The notes beneath the pieces were generated by a model. It made no database searches. It was not told where the DNA came from and saw nothing but the letters and a program-made list of their open reading frames with translations. This document shows, one piece after another, positions 1 to 6,092 of a stretch of DNA of 7,884 nt (positions within the stretch are counted from its first letter, which is position 1; each line of letters starts with the position of its first letter). The DNA lies in contig JAWDOK010000033.1 of the NCBI GenBank assembly GCA_046533895.1, positions 1 through 7,884 of the forward strand. Direction: 5' to 3'. Position numbers and translations under genes: made by a program. Source of the DNA: Acidianus hospitalis. GTDB taxonomy: Archaea > Thermoproteota > Thermoprotei_A > Sulfolobales > Sulfolobaceae.

Positions 1-720
1 TAGTCCGTCGCCTTTAAACCCATCAAAACCTGCAGAGAAGATGATGTAGGCAGGTTTAAAATCCTCAAGAATACTTTGAATTAAGGGAAACAATTCTTCA
101 TAAAGATCGTCTGAACCTCTAGGAGGAATAAGAAGATTAACCTTGGTACCTTCTGCCTCTCCTTTACCAACCATTTCCGGGAATCCAGTACCAGGAAATA
201 TAGTTTTAGGATCTTGATGAATGTCTATATGAAGGACTTCTGGATCATCATAAAAAATTTCCTGAGTTCCATTACCATAATGAACATCAAAATCTATTAT
301 TGCAACATGTTTCAAAGCTCTTTTCCTAACTACGTAAGCTACATTATTAAAAATACAAAAACCTAAAGTTGGGGCGTTAAATGCTCTTCCATTTTTGCCT
401 GCATGATGTCCCGGAGGTCTAACTAGTGCAAAGCCTTGTAATTCAAAGGCTTTTAATGCACCACCTAAGGCATATAGAGCCGTCTCATAGGTTTTGTCAT
501 TAGCGTAAGTGTCTGCATCAATCCATTCCTCTCCTTTGATATTCCTTATTTTCTCAACATAATCTTCAGAGTGAACAATTTGAGGATCATCAACTTTAAT
601 TGGTTCAACTATTTTCTCTCCTTTTAATGAGCTTAAAGCTCTAGTTAATCTATCTAGGTTTTCGACATGATGCATTGAGGAATAATGTTCTTTATATTTA
701 TCTGAGTAAACTACATACAC
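1..720 (-). CDS. Histone deacetylase superfamily protein (acetoin-utilisation/acetylpolyamine amidohydrolase type), C-terminus off the window
   Basis: Translating the minus strand from 720 gives 240 residues without a stop, running off the left edge. The family signatures are plain: an RPPGHHA motif holding the catalytic His pair (H105, H106), IDFDVHYGNGTQE with zinc ligands D145 and H147, and SAGFD with the third zinc ligand D233. The segment after D233 (GFKGDGL) differs from the usual AHxxDPL. Family members are zinc-dependent deacetylases of acetyl-lysine or acetylpolyamines in the cytoplasm; the substrate here cannot be read from sequence. The start is a GTG at 718-720. The only in-frame codons before it, back to a TAG at 751-753, include no ATG, GTG or TTG. 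The gene follows the PfkB kinase by 99 bases on the same strand, so it may be a late operon member or have its own weak promoter. The missing part should contain the catalytic Tyr and the glycine-rich end. Confidence 0.9.
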   Translation of the reverse strand, partial: MYVVYSDKYKEHYSSMHHVENLDRLTRALSSLKGEKIVEPIKVDDPQIVHSEDYVEKIRNIKGEEWIDADTYANDKTYETALYALGGALKAFELQGFALVRPPGHHAGKNGRAFNAPTLGFCIFNNVAYVVRKRALKHVAIIDFDVHYGNGTQEIFYDDPEVLHIDIHQDPKTIFPGTGFPEMVGKGEAEGTKVNLLIPPRGSDDLYEELFPLIQSILEDFKPAYIIFSAGFDGFKGDGL

Positions 721-741
721 GCGTTTAGGTAGGATATTAAA

Positions 742-750
742 ACTAAAAAT
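742..750 (-). promoter_or_regulatory. Possible TATA box of the deacetylase-family gene
   Basis: The minus strand reads ATTTTTAGT here, centred about 26 bases before the GTG at 720, which is the spacing expected of a leaderless archaeal transcript. The match to a TATA consensus is weak and no clear BRE is visible. Confidence 0.3.
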
Positions 751-819
751 CTATCTTAACGATCATGAGCTTAAATGTCGTCTCTTTGGCTGATATCCTC
801 GGGCAAAGAACAATATCCT

Positions 820-1725
820 TCAATTTCTTCTTTCTTCTTCTCCTCTTCTACCTTTTTCTTTTCTCTTTTCCTTTTCGACAAATTCCCTCACCTCTTCCCA
901 CTTTGGTCCTATTGCACCTATTTTAGTTACTGAATAGGAGGCAATAATATTTGCGAATTCTACTGCGGACTCTAAATCCTCGCCTTTTTCTAAGGAATGA
1001 GCTAAAGCTGCATTAAAAACATCTCCTGCACCAGTAGTATCTATAGCCTTAACTTTTGGAGTAGAAATTAGAACTCTTTTATCTTTAGTTGCGATCAATG
1101 CCCCTCTTTCGCCTAAGGTTACTATTACCGCCATCTTTACTTTCTTAAGTAAGATATTAAGACCGTATTCAATATCATCAGCACTTGTTAGTTCCTTAAA
1201 TTCAATTTCATTAGGAGTTAAAATATCGACGTAATTCAGTATGGAATAATCGGAAATATTTGCTGGTGCAGGATTTAGTATCTTTATTCCTTCAAATCTC
1301 TGTAAGGCTTTCTTAACTACATTTTCTCTAATCTCCATTTGTGTTAAAAGTATTCCATCGTCTAGCTCTACGTCATCTTCATTAAGTTCATAGTTTGCAC
1401 CTCTATTAACTACTATCATTGTTTCCCCTCTTCTATTAACTAAAATGTAAGCAGAACCCGTGTAGGTATTTTTAATTTTTACTCCAGAAGTGTCCACTCC
1501 TTCCTCTTTCCAAAATTTAAGAGCTTCTCTACCTCTCTCATCGTTACCTACTGCAGCAATCAACCTCACTTTAGACCCTAACCTTGCTGCAGAAACTGCT
1601 TGATTTGAGCCCTTACCTCCATGAGATACTATTATTTCCTTTGCAAAAATTGTTTCTCCCATTGCTGGGAATTCTTCAACTCTTATTATGTAATCAGTAT
1701 TATAACTTCCAACTACATAAATCAT
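820..1725 (-). CDS. PfkB-family sugar kinase, ribokinase-like
   Basis: This 301-residue protein is an ATP-dependent carbohydrate or nucleoside kinase of the PfkB/ribokinase fold. The first signature, GGKGSNQAVSAARLG (residues 36-50), is of the ribokinase type and contacts the sugar. NPAP (151-154) and TPNE (170-173) follow, and DTTGAGDVFNAA (229-240) holds the anion hole and the catalytic base D235. Length is normal for the family. Ribose is the likeliest substrate, but archaeal nucleoside kinases share these motifs and the substrate is not proven. The ATG follows the TAA of the ThiD-like gene with no base between, and a GAGG at 1737-1740 can serve as Shine-Dalgarno, so the two are surely cotranscribed and probably translationally coupled. 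The last 18 residues form an unusual Lys/Arg/Glu-rich tail encoded by a polypurine tract; the folded domain appears to end near residue 283. Confidence 0.9.
   Translation of the reverse strand: MIYVVGSYNTDYIIRVEEFPAMGETIFAKEIIVSHGGKGSNQAVSAARLGSKVRLIAAVGNDERGREALKFWKEEGVDTSGVKIKNTYTGSAYILVNRRGETMIVVNRGANYELNEDDVELDDGILLTQMEIRENVVKKALQRFEGIKILNPAPANISDYSILNYVDILTPNEIEFKELTSADDIEYGLNILLKKVKMAVIVTLGERGALIATKDKRVLISTPKVKAIDTTGAGDVFNAALAHSLEKGEDLESAVEFANIIASYSVTKIGAIGPKWEEVREFVEKEKRKEKGRRGEEERRN
824..876 (-). repeat. 53-base polypurine tract (polypyrimidine on the plus strand)
   Basis: On the plus strand, 824-849 and 851-876 are two 26-base runs of only C and T, separated by a single A at 850. 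On the coding strand this is A/G only and encodes the charged C-terminal tail of the PfkB kinase. Such a tract can slip in replication or form unusual DNA structure. It is not a terminator for the minus strand, because the transcript would be A/G-rich. Confidence 0.75.
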
Positions 1726-2931
1726 TTACTTTAATCCCTCTATTTTCTTCTTTAATTCTTCTACACTATCCGCAACCAAAATTATTTTGCCATTAATAGT
1801 TATGGCATCAGAATTTATTCCGCTTTCTGATAATTTTATCTTATTTTCTTCTGCGAGTGATAGAATTTTATCACTAGGAGAGATAATTACGCCTATTTTC
1901 TTACCACTCCTTTTTAGAGCTTCATATATGTCATTTTTCTTCCAATTAACTAGAAGAGGACCATCAATCTTTAACCAATCAAGATACCTAATTATTCCAC
2001 CAGCAAGAGTTACAAAATCTCCGTACTTTGTTAAATAACCAACGTTTGATTTATCGTTCTCATCAATTAAATCCTTGAAAGTCTTTTCTTCTTTCTTTTC
2101 AATAAAATAGAGTAAATCTTCCAATTCCTCTCTAGCAATCTCCTTTTCTATTAGAGCTTCGGGATATGCAAATGGATCAACCGGACCGTGACCTTTGCCT
2201 AAGTTTAAAGAATATTTTATAGCAAAGGTTGTAAATTCCTTCGCTTTCTTAACTGCATCCTTTAACTTGAAGCCTTTAGCTAAATAAGCAGTTATTGAGG
2301 CAGAAAATACATCTCCACTACCGTGCGTATTATTAGTCTCTATTTTCTCTTCCTTAAGCTCCAATTCTTCGCCATCTATTATTGCATAGTCTAAACCAAA
2401 TTGAGAACCGCCCTTTACTACTGCATTAACTGAGTATTTCTCGTAAAGTTCCTTAGCTGATTTCTTTAGCCCCTCTTCGCTCTCTATCTTCTTGCCTAAA
2501 AGTTTCTCAGCCTCAAACTTATTAGGAGTAATAATCAACGAATCCTTCATCAATGATTTTATAGATGAGACTACGTCTTCCGTTACTAGCGAAGCTCCCG
2601 ATTTCGCAACCATTACCGGATCTAAAATAAGATCGATCTTATACTCTTCCACCTTCTTTTTTACTGCCTCGATTACTTTTGTTGAAGCTAACATTCCTGT
2701 CTTAGCGTATCTAGGATTTAAGTCCCTCATTACAGCATCAAATTGCGCCTCAATAAAATCAGGAGGAACTTCCATTACTCTGGTTACTTCAAAAGTATTC
2801 TGAGCAGTTAGACCAGTAACAATAACCGTGCCGAAAACTCCGAGAGACGTAAAAGTCTTTAAATCAGCCTGTAGCCCTGCTCCTCCTCCTGAGTCGCTTC
2901 CTGCAATAGTCATTACTACCGGTCTTATCAC
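1726..2931 (-). CDS. thiD: Hydroxymethylpyrimidine (phosphate) kinase ThiD with C-terminal ThiN-like domain
   Basis: Residues 1-260 are a ThiD kinase, which phosphorylates HMP and HMP-P to give HMP-PP for thiamine synthesis. It shows the N-terminal TIAGSDSGGGAGLQADLKT (8-26), ILDPVMVAKSGASLV (102-116), TPNKFEA (135-141) and GKGHGPVDPF (245-254). The catalytic loop is THGSGD (202-207) with D207, where bacterial ThiD usually has HGTGC with Cys. Residues from about 265 to 401 form a second domain in the place of the ThiN thiamine-phosphate synthase domain of archaeal ThiDN proteins. It is shorter, and I cannot find the usual ThiN NIRY or HVA motifs, so its catalytic ability is doubtful. The start is GTG (2929-2931); MTIAGSD at residue 7 would be too short for the family. 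The gene lies 34 bases after Cas4 and directly before the PfkB kinase. Confidence 0.88.
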   Translation of the reverse strand: MIRPVVMTIAGSDSGGGAGLQADLKTFTSLGVFGTVIVTGLTAQNTFEVTRVMEVPPDFIEAQFDAVMRDLNPRYAKTGMLASTKVIEAVKKKVEEYKIDLILDPVMVAKSGASLVTEDVVSSIKSLMKDSLIITPNKFEAEKLLGKKIESEEGLKKSAKELYEKYSVNAVVKGGSQFGLDYAIIDGEELELKEEKIETNNTHGSGDVFSASITAYLAKGFKLKDAVKKAKEFTTFAIKYSLNLGKGHGPVDPFAYPEALIEKEIAREELEDLLYFIEKKEEKTFKDLIDENDKSNVGYLTKYGDFVTLAGGIIRYLDWLKIDGPLLVNWKKNDIYEALKRSGKKIGVIISPSDKILSLAEENKIKLSESGINSDAITINGKIILVADSVEELKKKIEGLK

Positions 2932-2936
2932 GAGTT

Positions 2937-2965
2937 AAAAGATTCGCTATAATTCTTAATCTTTT
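2937..2965. repeat. 8-bp inverted repeat between Cas4 and ThiD
   Basis: AAAAGATT (2937-2944) and AATCTTTT (2958-2965) are exact reverse complements around 13 bases, filling nearly the whole gap between the Cas4 stop codon and the ThiD GTG. As RNA it could fold into an A/U-rich hairpin ending in U4, a weak attenuator or processing site. As DNA it could be an operator. No function is shown. Confidence 0.5.
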
Positions 2966-3574
2966 CTACTTCTTCTTATTAGGGCAAACTATTGAGAATA
3001 CGCAATATTCGCATTCCCAAGCAAAACGCGGTGAAGGACTTAACGAAATATTTTCCTGGACTAACTTAATTATTGTAGCCTCATCTAACGGCTTATCCAC
3101 AGTAAATTCTGTAAACCTTTCTGGCGTAACATAAAATAGAATTCCCTTTTTAGCTCCAAATAACCATAAATAAGCTTGAAGTTGCATTAAGTGATGCCTA
3201 TGAGGCAATCCTTTGTCTCCTCTGGCGCTCTTTATTTCTACTATAATTTTTTCTTCGTCCTTCTGCAAAATAATATCTGCCCTACCTTTTATTTTTACAA
3301 CCTTTTCTCCTAAATTTACTTCCTTTTCCCCTTCAACCTCTGAAGTGACTTTATAGCCTTCAATTTCATTAAAGGTCTCTAAACCCATATGTATTAATTC
3401 TCCCATAAGTGTTGAAGGATTGTAAACTTCTGCAATTGCCAATTCTTTGAATTTTTCTTCGTAAACTAACTTTAATGGACATCTTACCAGATCTGTAACG
3501 TAAAAGGTATCCTTTTCTCTTTGATGAGATAAGTAATCTTCTACCCTCTTTTTTGCTAGGAATTCAACTATCGT
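2966..3574 (-). CDS. cas4: Solo Cas4-family RecB-like Fe-S exonuclease, probably with a non-canonical start codon
   Basis: The reading frame encodes a RecB-type nuclease with the Cas4 iron-sulfur cluster. Counted from the ACG at 3572-3574 it has 202 residues. The cluster cysteines are C32 (VRCP) and C188, C191 and C197 (WECEYCVFSIVC). Nuclease residues are H62, D100 (GRAD), E113 and K115 (VEIK), followed by the QLQAYLW motif. These positions agree, apart from D100 versus D99, with S. solfataricus SSO0001 as I remember it, a 202-residue protein with cysteines 32, 188, 191 and 197. Between the in-frame TGA upstream and C32 there is no ATG, GTG or TTG. The first usual start is TTG at 3440-3442, which would lose C32. 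A GGTGAGG Shine-Dalgarno (3579-3585) stands just before ACG 3574 and ATA 3571. Cas4 proteins are 5'-3' exonucleases, some helping CRISPR spacer acquisition; no cas1 or cas2 is nearby. The gene overlaps the glycosyltransferase 3' end by 11 bases. Confidence 0.85.
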   Translation of the reverse strand, partial: TIVEFLAKKRVEDYLSHQREKDTFYVTDLVRCPLKLVYEEKFKELAIAEVYNPSTLMGELIHMGLETFNEIEGYKVTSEVEGEKEVNLGEKVVKIKGRADIILQKDEEKIIVEIKSARGDKGLPHRHHLMQLQAYLWLFGAKKGILFYVTPERFTEFTVDKPLDEATIIKLVQENISLSPSPRFAWECEYCVFSIVCPNKKK

Positions 3575-4745
3575 GAATCCTCACCATTATATTTCCAGTT
3601 CTTTCAGTCTTAATCCATTTCTTCGGCATTCTTAAAAGTTCTAGAGAGATCGCTATTAAATTAAGGATTACTACGAGATTCATGTAAATGAAAGATAGTA
3701 TTGGATAAAACTCTTCTATCATGTGTTTTCTTGAAATCATTATTCCCAGTAATAATGATAGTAAGGATGCAAATGAAACTAAACTAACAACAACTATGTA
3801 AATTTCTGATGGATATAAGAGAACCAAGGAGTAATTCACTAGATTTAATACCATAAAAACTGGAGTTGCTACAATTAATATTGCATCTATTACCCTCCAA
3901 TCAAATTTTACCTTCTCTACCTTGAGAGTTACTTCAAAATGCCCTCTGTACCATCTAAGCCTCTGTTTTATAAGCATTCTTAAACTAACCGGCACTTCTC
4001 TCCAGGCTACAATAGATGGAGAATAAATTATCTTGTAACCGCTGGATATTATTTTCAGACTGAGATCAAGGTCTTCAGTTAAAGAGCTCTCGTTCCATCC
4101 GCCTAAACTTTCTAATACAGATTTTCTTATGAAAGAGCAAGTGCCTTCTAACGGAACAAAGAAGCCCAGCCTGGCTCTTCCGCTTATTGAGTATTCATAA
4201 AATAATTCTTCAAGAGAAGCAAATCTCGCTATTGCGCTTTCCCTAACGTTTATTGGAACTAGTCTACCTTGAACTCCTGCTACTTTAGGATCTTCAAACT
4301 TAGCTGAGGCATAAGCTAAAGTATCTAACCTTGGGACAGTATCTGCATCAAAAATTCCAATTATTTCGCCTTTAGCTATCCTTAATGCATAGTTTAATGC
4401 CCTACTTTTTCCGTTAATTACTCTAGCACTTTCTAAATGAATACATGAAATATTATCATACATTAACTTATAGGAATTACAAACCTCTAGTGTCTTATCA
4501 GTAGATCCGTCTTCCACTACAATTATCTCATACTTAGATCTGTCGTATTCTTGGTTTTCCAATCTATCTAATAGCCTTCCAAGGACTTTTTCCTCGTTTT
4601 TTGCCGGAATAATTAAGGAAAAAGATACGCCGGATGGATTTTTATATTCTTTTGGATTCCATCTAATTCCTAAAATTGCTAAGAATGAATTATATACGCT
4701 CCAGGCAGATACTAACGAACTTAATATTACTATTACATAAAGCAC
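3564..4745 (-). CDS. Membrane glycosyltransferase, family 2 (processive type with QxxRW)
   Basis: This 393-residue protein has one N-terminal membrane segment (about residues 1-25), a cytoplasmic GT-A domain and three or four C-terminal membrane segments (about 284-311, 315-337 and 346-371). Motifs are IIPAKNE (45-51), VVEDGSTD (76-83), the metal-binding DAD (133-135), TED (223-225) with the catalytic Asp, and QRLRW (261-265), the acceptor-site motif of cellulose- and hyaluronan-synthase-like enzymes. It should transfer a nucleotide-activated sugar to a lipid or growing glycan at the cytoplasmic membrane, for example in exopolysaccharide or glycolipid synthesis; donor and product are unknown. 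It ends MPKKWIKTERTG, a tail common in this group. The start is GTG (4743-4745), 25 bases downstream of a TATA box. It is the first gene of the run leading to Cas4, ThiD and the PfkB kinase. Confidence 0.88.
   Translation of the reverse strand: MLYVIVILSSLVSAWSVYNSFLAILGIRWNPKEYKNPSGVSFSLIIPAKNEEKVLGRLLDRLENQEYDRSKYEIIVVEDGSTDKTLEVCNSYKLMYDNISCIHLESARVINGKSRALNYALRIAKGEIIGIFDADTVPRLDTLAYASAKFEDPKVAGVQGRLVPINVRESAIARFASLEELFYEYSISGRARLGFFVPLEGTCSFIRKSVLESLGGWNESSLTEDLDLSLKIISSGYKIIYSPSIVAWREVPVSLRMLIKQRLRWYRGHFEVTLKVEKVKFDWRVIDAILIVATPVFMVLNLVNYSLVLLYPSEIYIVVVSLVSFASLLSLLLGIMISRKHMIEEFYPILSFIYMNLVVILNLIAISLELLRMPKKWIKTERTGNIMVRIHDS
3579..3585 (-). promoter_or_regulatory. Shine-Dalgarno sequence that fixes the Cas4 start
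   Basis: The minus strand reads GGTGAGG, containing GGTGA, complementary to the 3' end of Sulfolobales 16S rRNA. GGTGA ends 6 bases before ACG 3574 and 9 bases before ATA 3571, both within normal spacing. It lies inside the last codons of the glycosyltransferase gene, fitting coupled re-initiation. It supports initiation here rather than at the TTG 130 bases further on. Confidence 0.6.
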
Positions 4746-4766
4746 AATAATAAGTATATAAACATG

Positions 4767-4774
4767 AATATATT
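4767..4774 (-). promoter_or_regulatory. TATA box of the glycosyltransferase gene
   Basis: The minus strand reads AATATATT preceded by an A-rich stretch that could be a BRE. Its centre is about 25 bases before the GTG at 4745, as expected for leaderless transcription. A second TATA-like TTTATATA lies closer to the start, at 4755-4762, but would place the transcript start inside the gene. Confidence 0.55.
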
Positions 4775-4800
4775 TTTTGTTAAGACAACGCTAGTAGAAA

Positions 4801-4819
4801 CAGTTTTAAACAAAAAAGT
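4801..4819 (-). terminator. T-run terminator after the 85-residue gene
   Basis: Immediately after the TGA stop the minus strand reads ACTTTTTTGTTTAAAACTG, with T6 at 4812-4817. T-rich runs without a strong hairpin are the usual Sulfolobales termination signal, and here it would separate this gene from the glycosyltransferase promoter just downstream. Confidence 0.55.
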
Positions 4820-5077
4820 TCAAACTCTTATGGAACTTATATCCAGAATAAGTTCTCTCATTTGCCTTTTTATCTCTGCTAAGTCCATTTTAGCTCTCCT
4901 TAGCCCGTAAGGACTCCTACTCTCTATAATTTTACCTACGCCATAGATTACTGAGCCGGATATTGTAGTTATATGAAATGGATCATCAAGTCCCCATAAT
5001 ATAAATTTTCCAACACCTTGAATCATTTTGCCTTTTGGCTCATAATCTCCTAATATACCGAGCACATCTTTAGCCAT
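4820..5077 (-). CDS. Hypothetical protein, 85 residues
   Basis: I do not recognise a family. The protein has a glycine-rich, moderately hydrophobic middle (about residues 17-51, with GVGKFILWGLDDP and SGSVIYGVGKIIE). Then comes a basic SRSPYGLRRAK stretch and a C-terminal amphipathic helix (about 62-82, MDLAEIKRQMRELILDISS). No clear membrane span, cysteines or catalytic motif can be seen. The small size and charged helix would suit a protein-binding subunit, but that is a guess. The ATG at 5077 is supported by a TATA-like element 21-25 bases upstream, and a T-run terminator follows the stop, so it looks like an independent single-gene unit. Confidence 0.7.
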   Translation of the reverse strand: MAKDVLGILGDYEPKGKMIQGVGKFILWGLDDPFHITTISGSVIYGVGKIIESRSPYGLRRAKMDLAEIKRQMRELILDISSIRV

Positions 5078-5078
5078 G

Positions 5079-5088
5079 ATTCTAGAAT
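5079..5088. repeat. 10-bp perfect palindrome before the 85-residue gene
   Basis: ATTCTAGAAT is a perfect palindrome lying between the TATA box and the ATG at 5077, covering the expected transcription start. That is a usual place for a repressor operator. One short palindrome in AT-rich DNA may also be chance. Confidence 0.35.
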
Positions 5089-5094
5089 TATCTT

Positions 5095-5102
5095 ATAATA
5101 AA
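5095..5102 (-). promoter_or_regulatory. TATA box of the 85-residue gene
   Basis: The minus strand reads TTTATTATA across this stretch, preceded by AAAA. Its centre is 21-24 bases before the ATG at 5077, giving a leaderless or nearly leaderless transcript. Confidence 0.5.
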
Positions 5103-5124
5103 TTTTAGCTATCACTCATGTCTT

Positions 5125-5140
5125 ACTAAATAATAAAATG
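5125..5140 (-). terminator. T-rich stretch after the 36-residue ORF
   Basis: About 20 bases after the TGA of the small ORF the minus strand reads CATTTTATTATTTAG. It could end that transcript before the promoter of the 85-residue gene. There is no hairpin. Confidence 0.3.
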
Positions 5141-5158
5141 AGTTTCTAGGGCGGTAAT

Positions 5159-5269
5159 TCATCTATGCCTTCTAGCCCATTTCATAATATAACGTCTTGA
5201 AATTATAAAATAGTACCTATTAAACAAAGCCCTACTTCTTAAATGATAAAGCCTACTTTTGTAACCCAT
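5159..5269 (-). CDS. Putative small basic protein, 36 residues
   Basis: An ATG at 5267-5269 opens a 36-codon frame closed by TGA at 5159-5161. The product starts MGYKSRLYHL and ends MKWARRHR. It has some ten Arg/Lys plus two His, four Tyr spread over its length, and no Asp or Glu, so it would be extremely basic and could bind nucleic acid or ribosomes. The main support for it being real is a TATA box, TTTATAAA at 5291-5298, centred 25-26 bases before the ATG, exactly the leaderless arrangement. It fills the otherwise empty gap between the 85-residue gene and the peroxiredoxin. I do not recognise a family, and the ORF is short enough to be chance. Confidence 0.5.
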   Translation of the reverse strand: MGYKSRLYHLRSRALFNRYYFIISRRYIMKWARRHR

Positions 5270-5290
5270 ACTTTATACACTCATCATGCA

Positions 5291-5298
5291 TTTATAAA
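5291..5298 (-). promoter_or_regulatory. TATA box placed for the 36-residue ORF
   Basis: TTTATAAA is a perfect palindrome, so it reads the same on both strands. On the minus strand it stands 21 bases before the ATG at 5269, ideal for a leaderless message. On the plus strand no ORF begins at the matching distance near 5320. Confidence 0.5.
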
Positions 5299-5360
5299 TT
5301 AACGCTAAAAATATACAAACTACTAAGTTGAAGTAACTTTAAATTAAAAGATAAACCAAT

Positions 5361-5387
5361 TTAGTAAATAGTTTTAAATAGTACTAA
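5361..5387. repeat. Inverted repeat framing the peroxiredoxin TATA box
   Basis: TTAGTA (5361-5366) and TACTAA (5382-5387) are exact reverse complements around 15 bases that include the TATA element. TACTAA also occurs at 5321-5326 next to AAGTT-N5-AACTT (5325-5339). A regulator binding here would block TBP/TFB, so a redox- or peroxide-responsive operator is possible. The arms are short. Confidence 0.35.
5372..5380 (+). promoter_or_regulatory. TATA box of the peroxiredoxin gene
   Basis: TTTTAAATA is preceded by GTAAATAG as a possible BRE. Transcription would begin around 5402, leaving a leader of only a few bases before the ATG at 5409. No Shine-Dalgarno is present, in keeping with that. Confidence 0.6.
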
Positions 5388-5408
5388 GTCTATATTATAT
5401 TAGAGAAC

Positions 5409-6092
5409 ATGTCGGAAGCATATAGAATACCGTTAATCGGAGAAAAATTCCCAGAAATGGAAGTAGATACAACTCATGGAAAAATAAAATTGCCAGAGGC
5501 GTATAAAGGAAAATGGTTTGTGCTTTTCAGCCACCCTGGAGATTTTACACCAGTATGTACTACTGAATTTGTATCTTTTGCAAAGAAATATGAAGAATTC
5601 AAAAAGCTAAATACTGAACTTATAGGCCTTTCTGTAGATAGCAACATAAGCCACATAGAATGGGTTACCTGGATAGAGCAGAACCTTAAGGTAGAAATAC
5701 CTTTCCCGATAATTGCAGACCCTATGGGCAACGTTGCTAAAAGACTAGGAATGATACACGCAGAATCTTCTACTGCTGCAGTAAGGGCGGTATTTATTGT
5801 TGACGATAAGGGAACTGTAAGACTAATAATGTATTATCCGCTTGAAATAGGAAGAAACATTAACGAAATACTCAGATCAATAAAGGCTTTACAAATAGTT
5901 GATAGAACTGGTGCAGTAGTACCCGCTAATTGGCCTAAGAACGAGATAATAGGAGATAACTTACTTAATCCTCCGCCAAGAACAGTAAAGGATAGTAAAC
6001 TTAGATTACAACAGTTCAAGGGCTATGCTTGGTGGTTGACGTACAAGGAAGCTGATAAGAAAGACGTAGAAGAGGCTCAAAAATACATTTAA
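5409..6092 (+). CDS. Peroxiredoxin, archaeal Prx6 type, single-cysteine
   Basis: This 227-residue cytoplasmic protein is a thiol peroxidase that reduces hydrogen peroxide and organic hydroperoxides. It has the peroxidatic motif PGDFTPVC (43-50) with C50, the HAESSTAAVRAVFIVD segment and the PANWPKNEIIGDNL segment of the Prx6/archaeal TPx group. It closely resembles Aeropyrum pernix TPx as I remember it. C50 is the only cysteine in the whole protein. Where the Aeropyrum enzyme has CLDWWFCW with two further cysteines, this one has GYAWWLTY, so it must work by a 1-Cys mechanism with an outside reductant, as reported for some Sulfolobus Bcp enzymes. The start fits the family (IPLIGEKFPEMEV near the N-terminus). 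It is the only plus-strand gene here, has its own promoter, and its stop overlaps the stop of the convergent DUF929 gene. Confidence 0.95.
   Translation: MSEAYRIPLIGEKFPEMEVDTTHGKIKLPEAYKGKWFVLFSHPGDFTPVCTTEFVSFAKKYEEFKKLNTELIGLSVDSNISHIEWVTWIEQNLKVEIPFPIIADPMGNVAKRLGMIHAESSTAAVRAVFIVDDKGTVRLIMYYPLEIGRNINEILRSIKALQIVDRTGAVVPANWPKNEIIGDNLLNPPPRTVKDSKLRLQQFKGYAWWLTYKEADKKDVEEAQKYI

Noticed and set aside
761..815. C/D box-like pattern (ATCATGA and CTGA) between the deacetylase-family and PfkB genes
   Set aside because: The C box has a mismatch in its core and no terminal D box is present.
1584..1796. Plus-strand ORF of 70 codons
   Set aside because: It lies opposite the PfkB and ThiD genes, has Leu/Phe-rich composition typical of an antisense reading, and no promoter.
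1787..2803. Plus-strand ORFs at 1787-2038 and 2492-2803
   Set aside because: Both are shadows opposite the well-supported ThiD gene.
5281..5287. C-box-like ATGATGA on the minus strand, considered as a C/D box sRNA
   Set aside because: No CTGA D or D' box follows at a workable distance.
5474..6019. Minus-strand ORFs at 5474-5731 and 5834-6019
   Set aside because: They are shadows of the peroxiredoxin gene, whose protein matches its family throughout.
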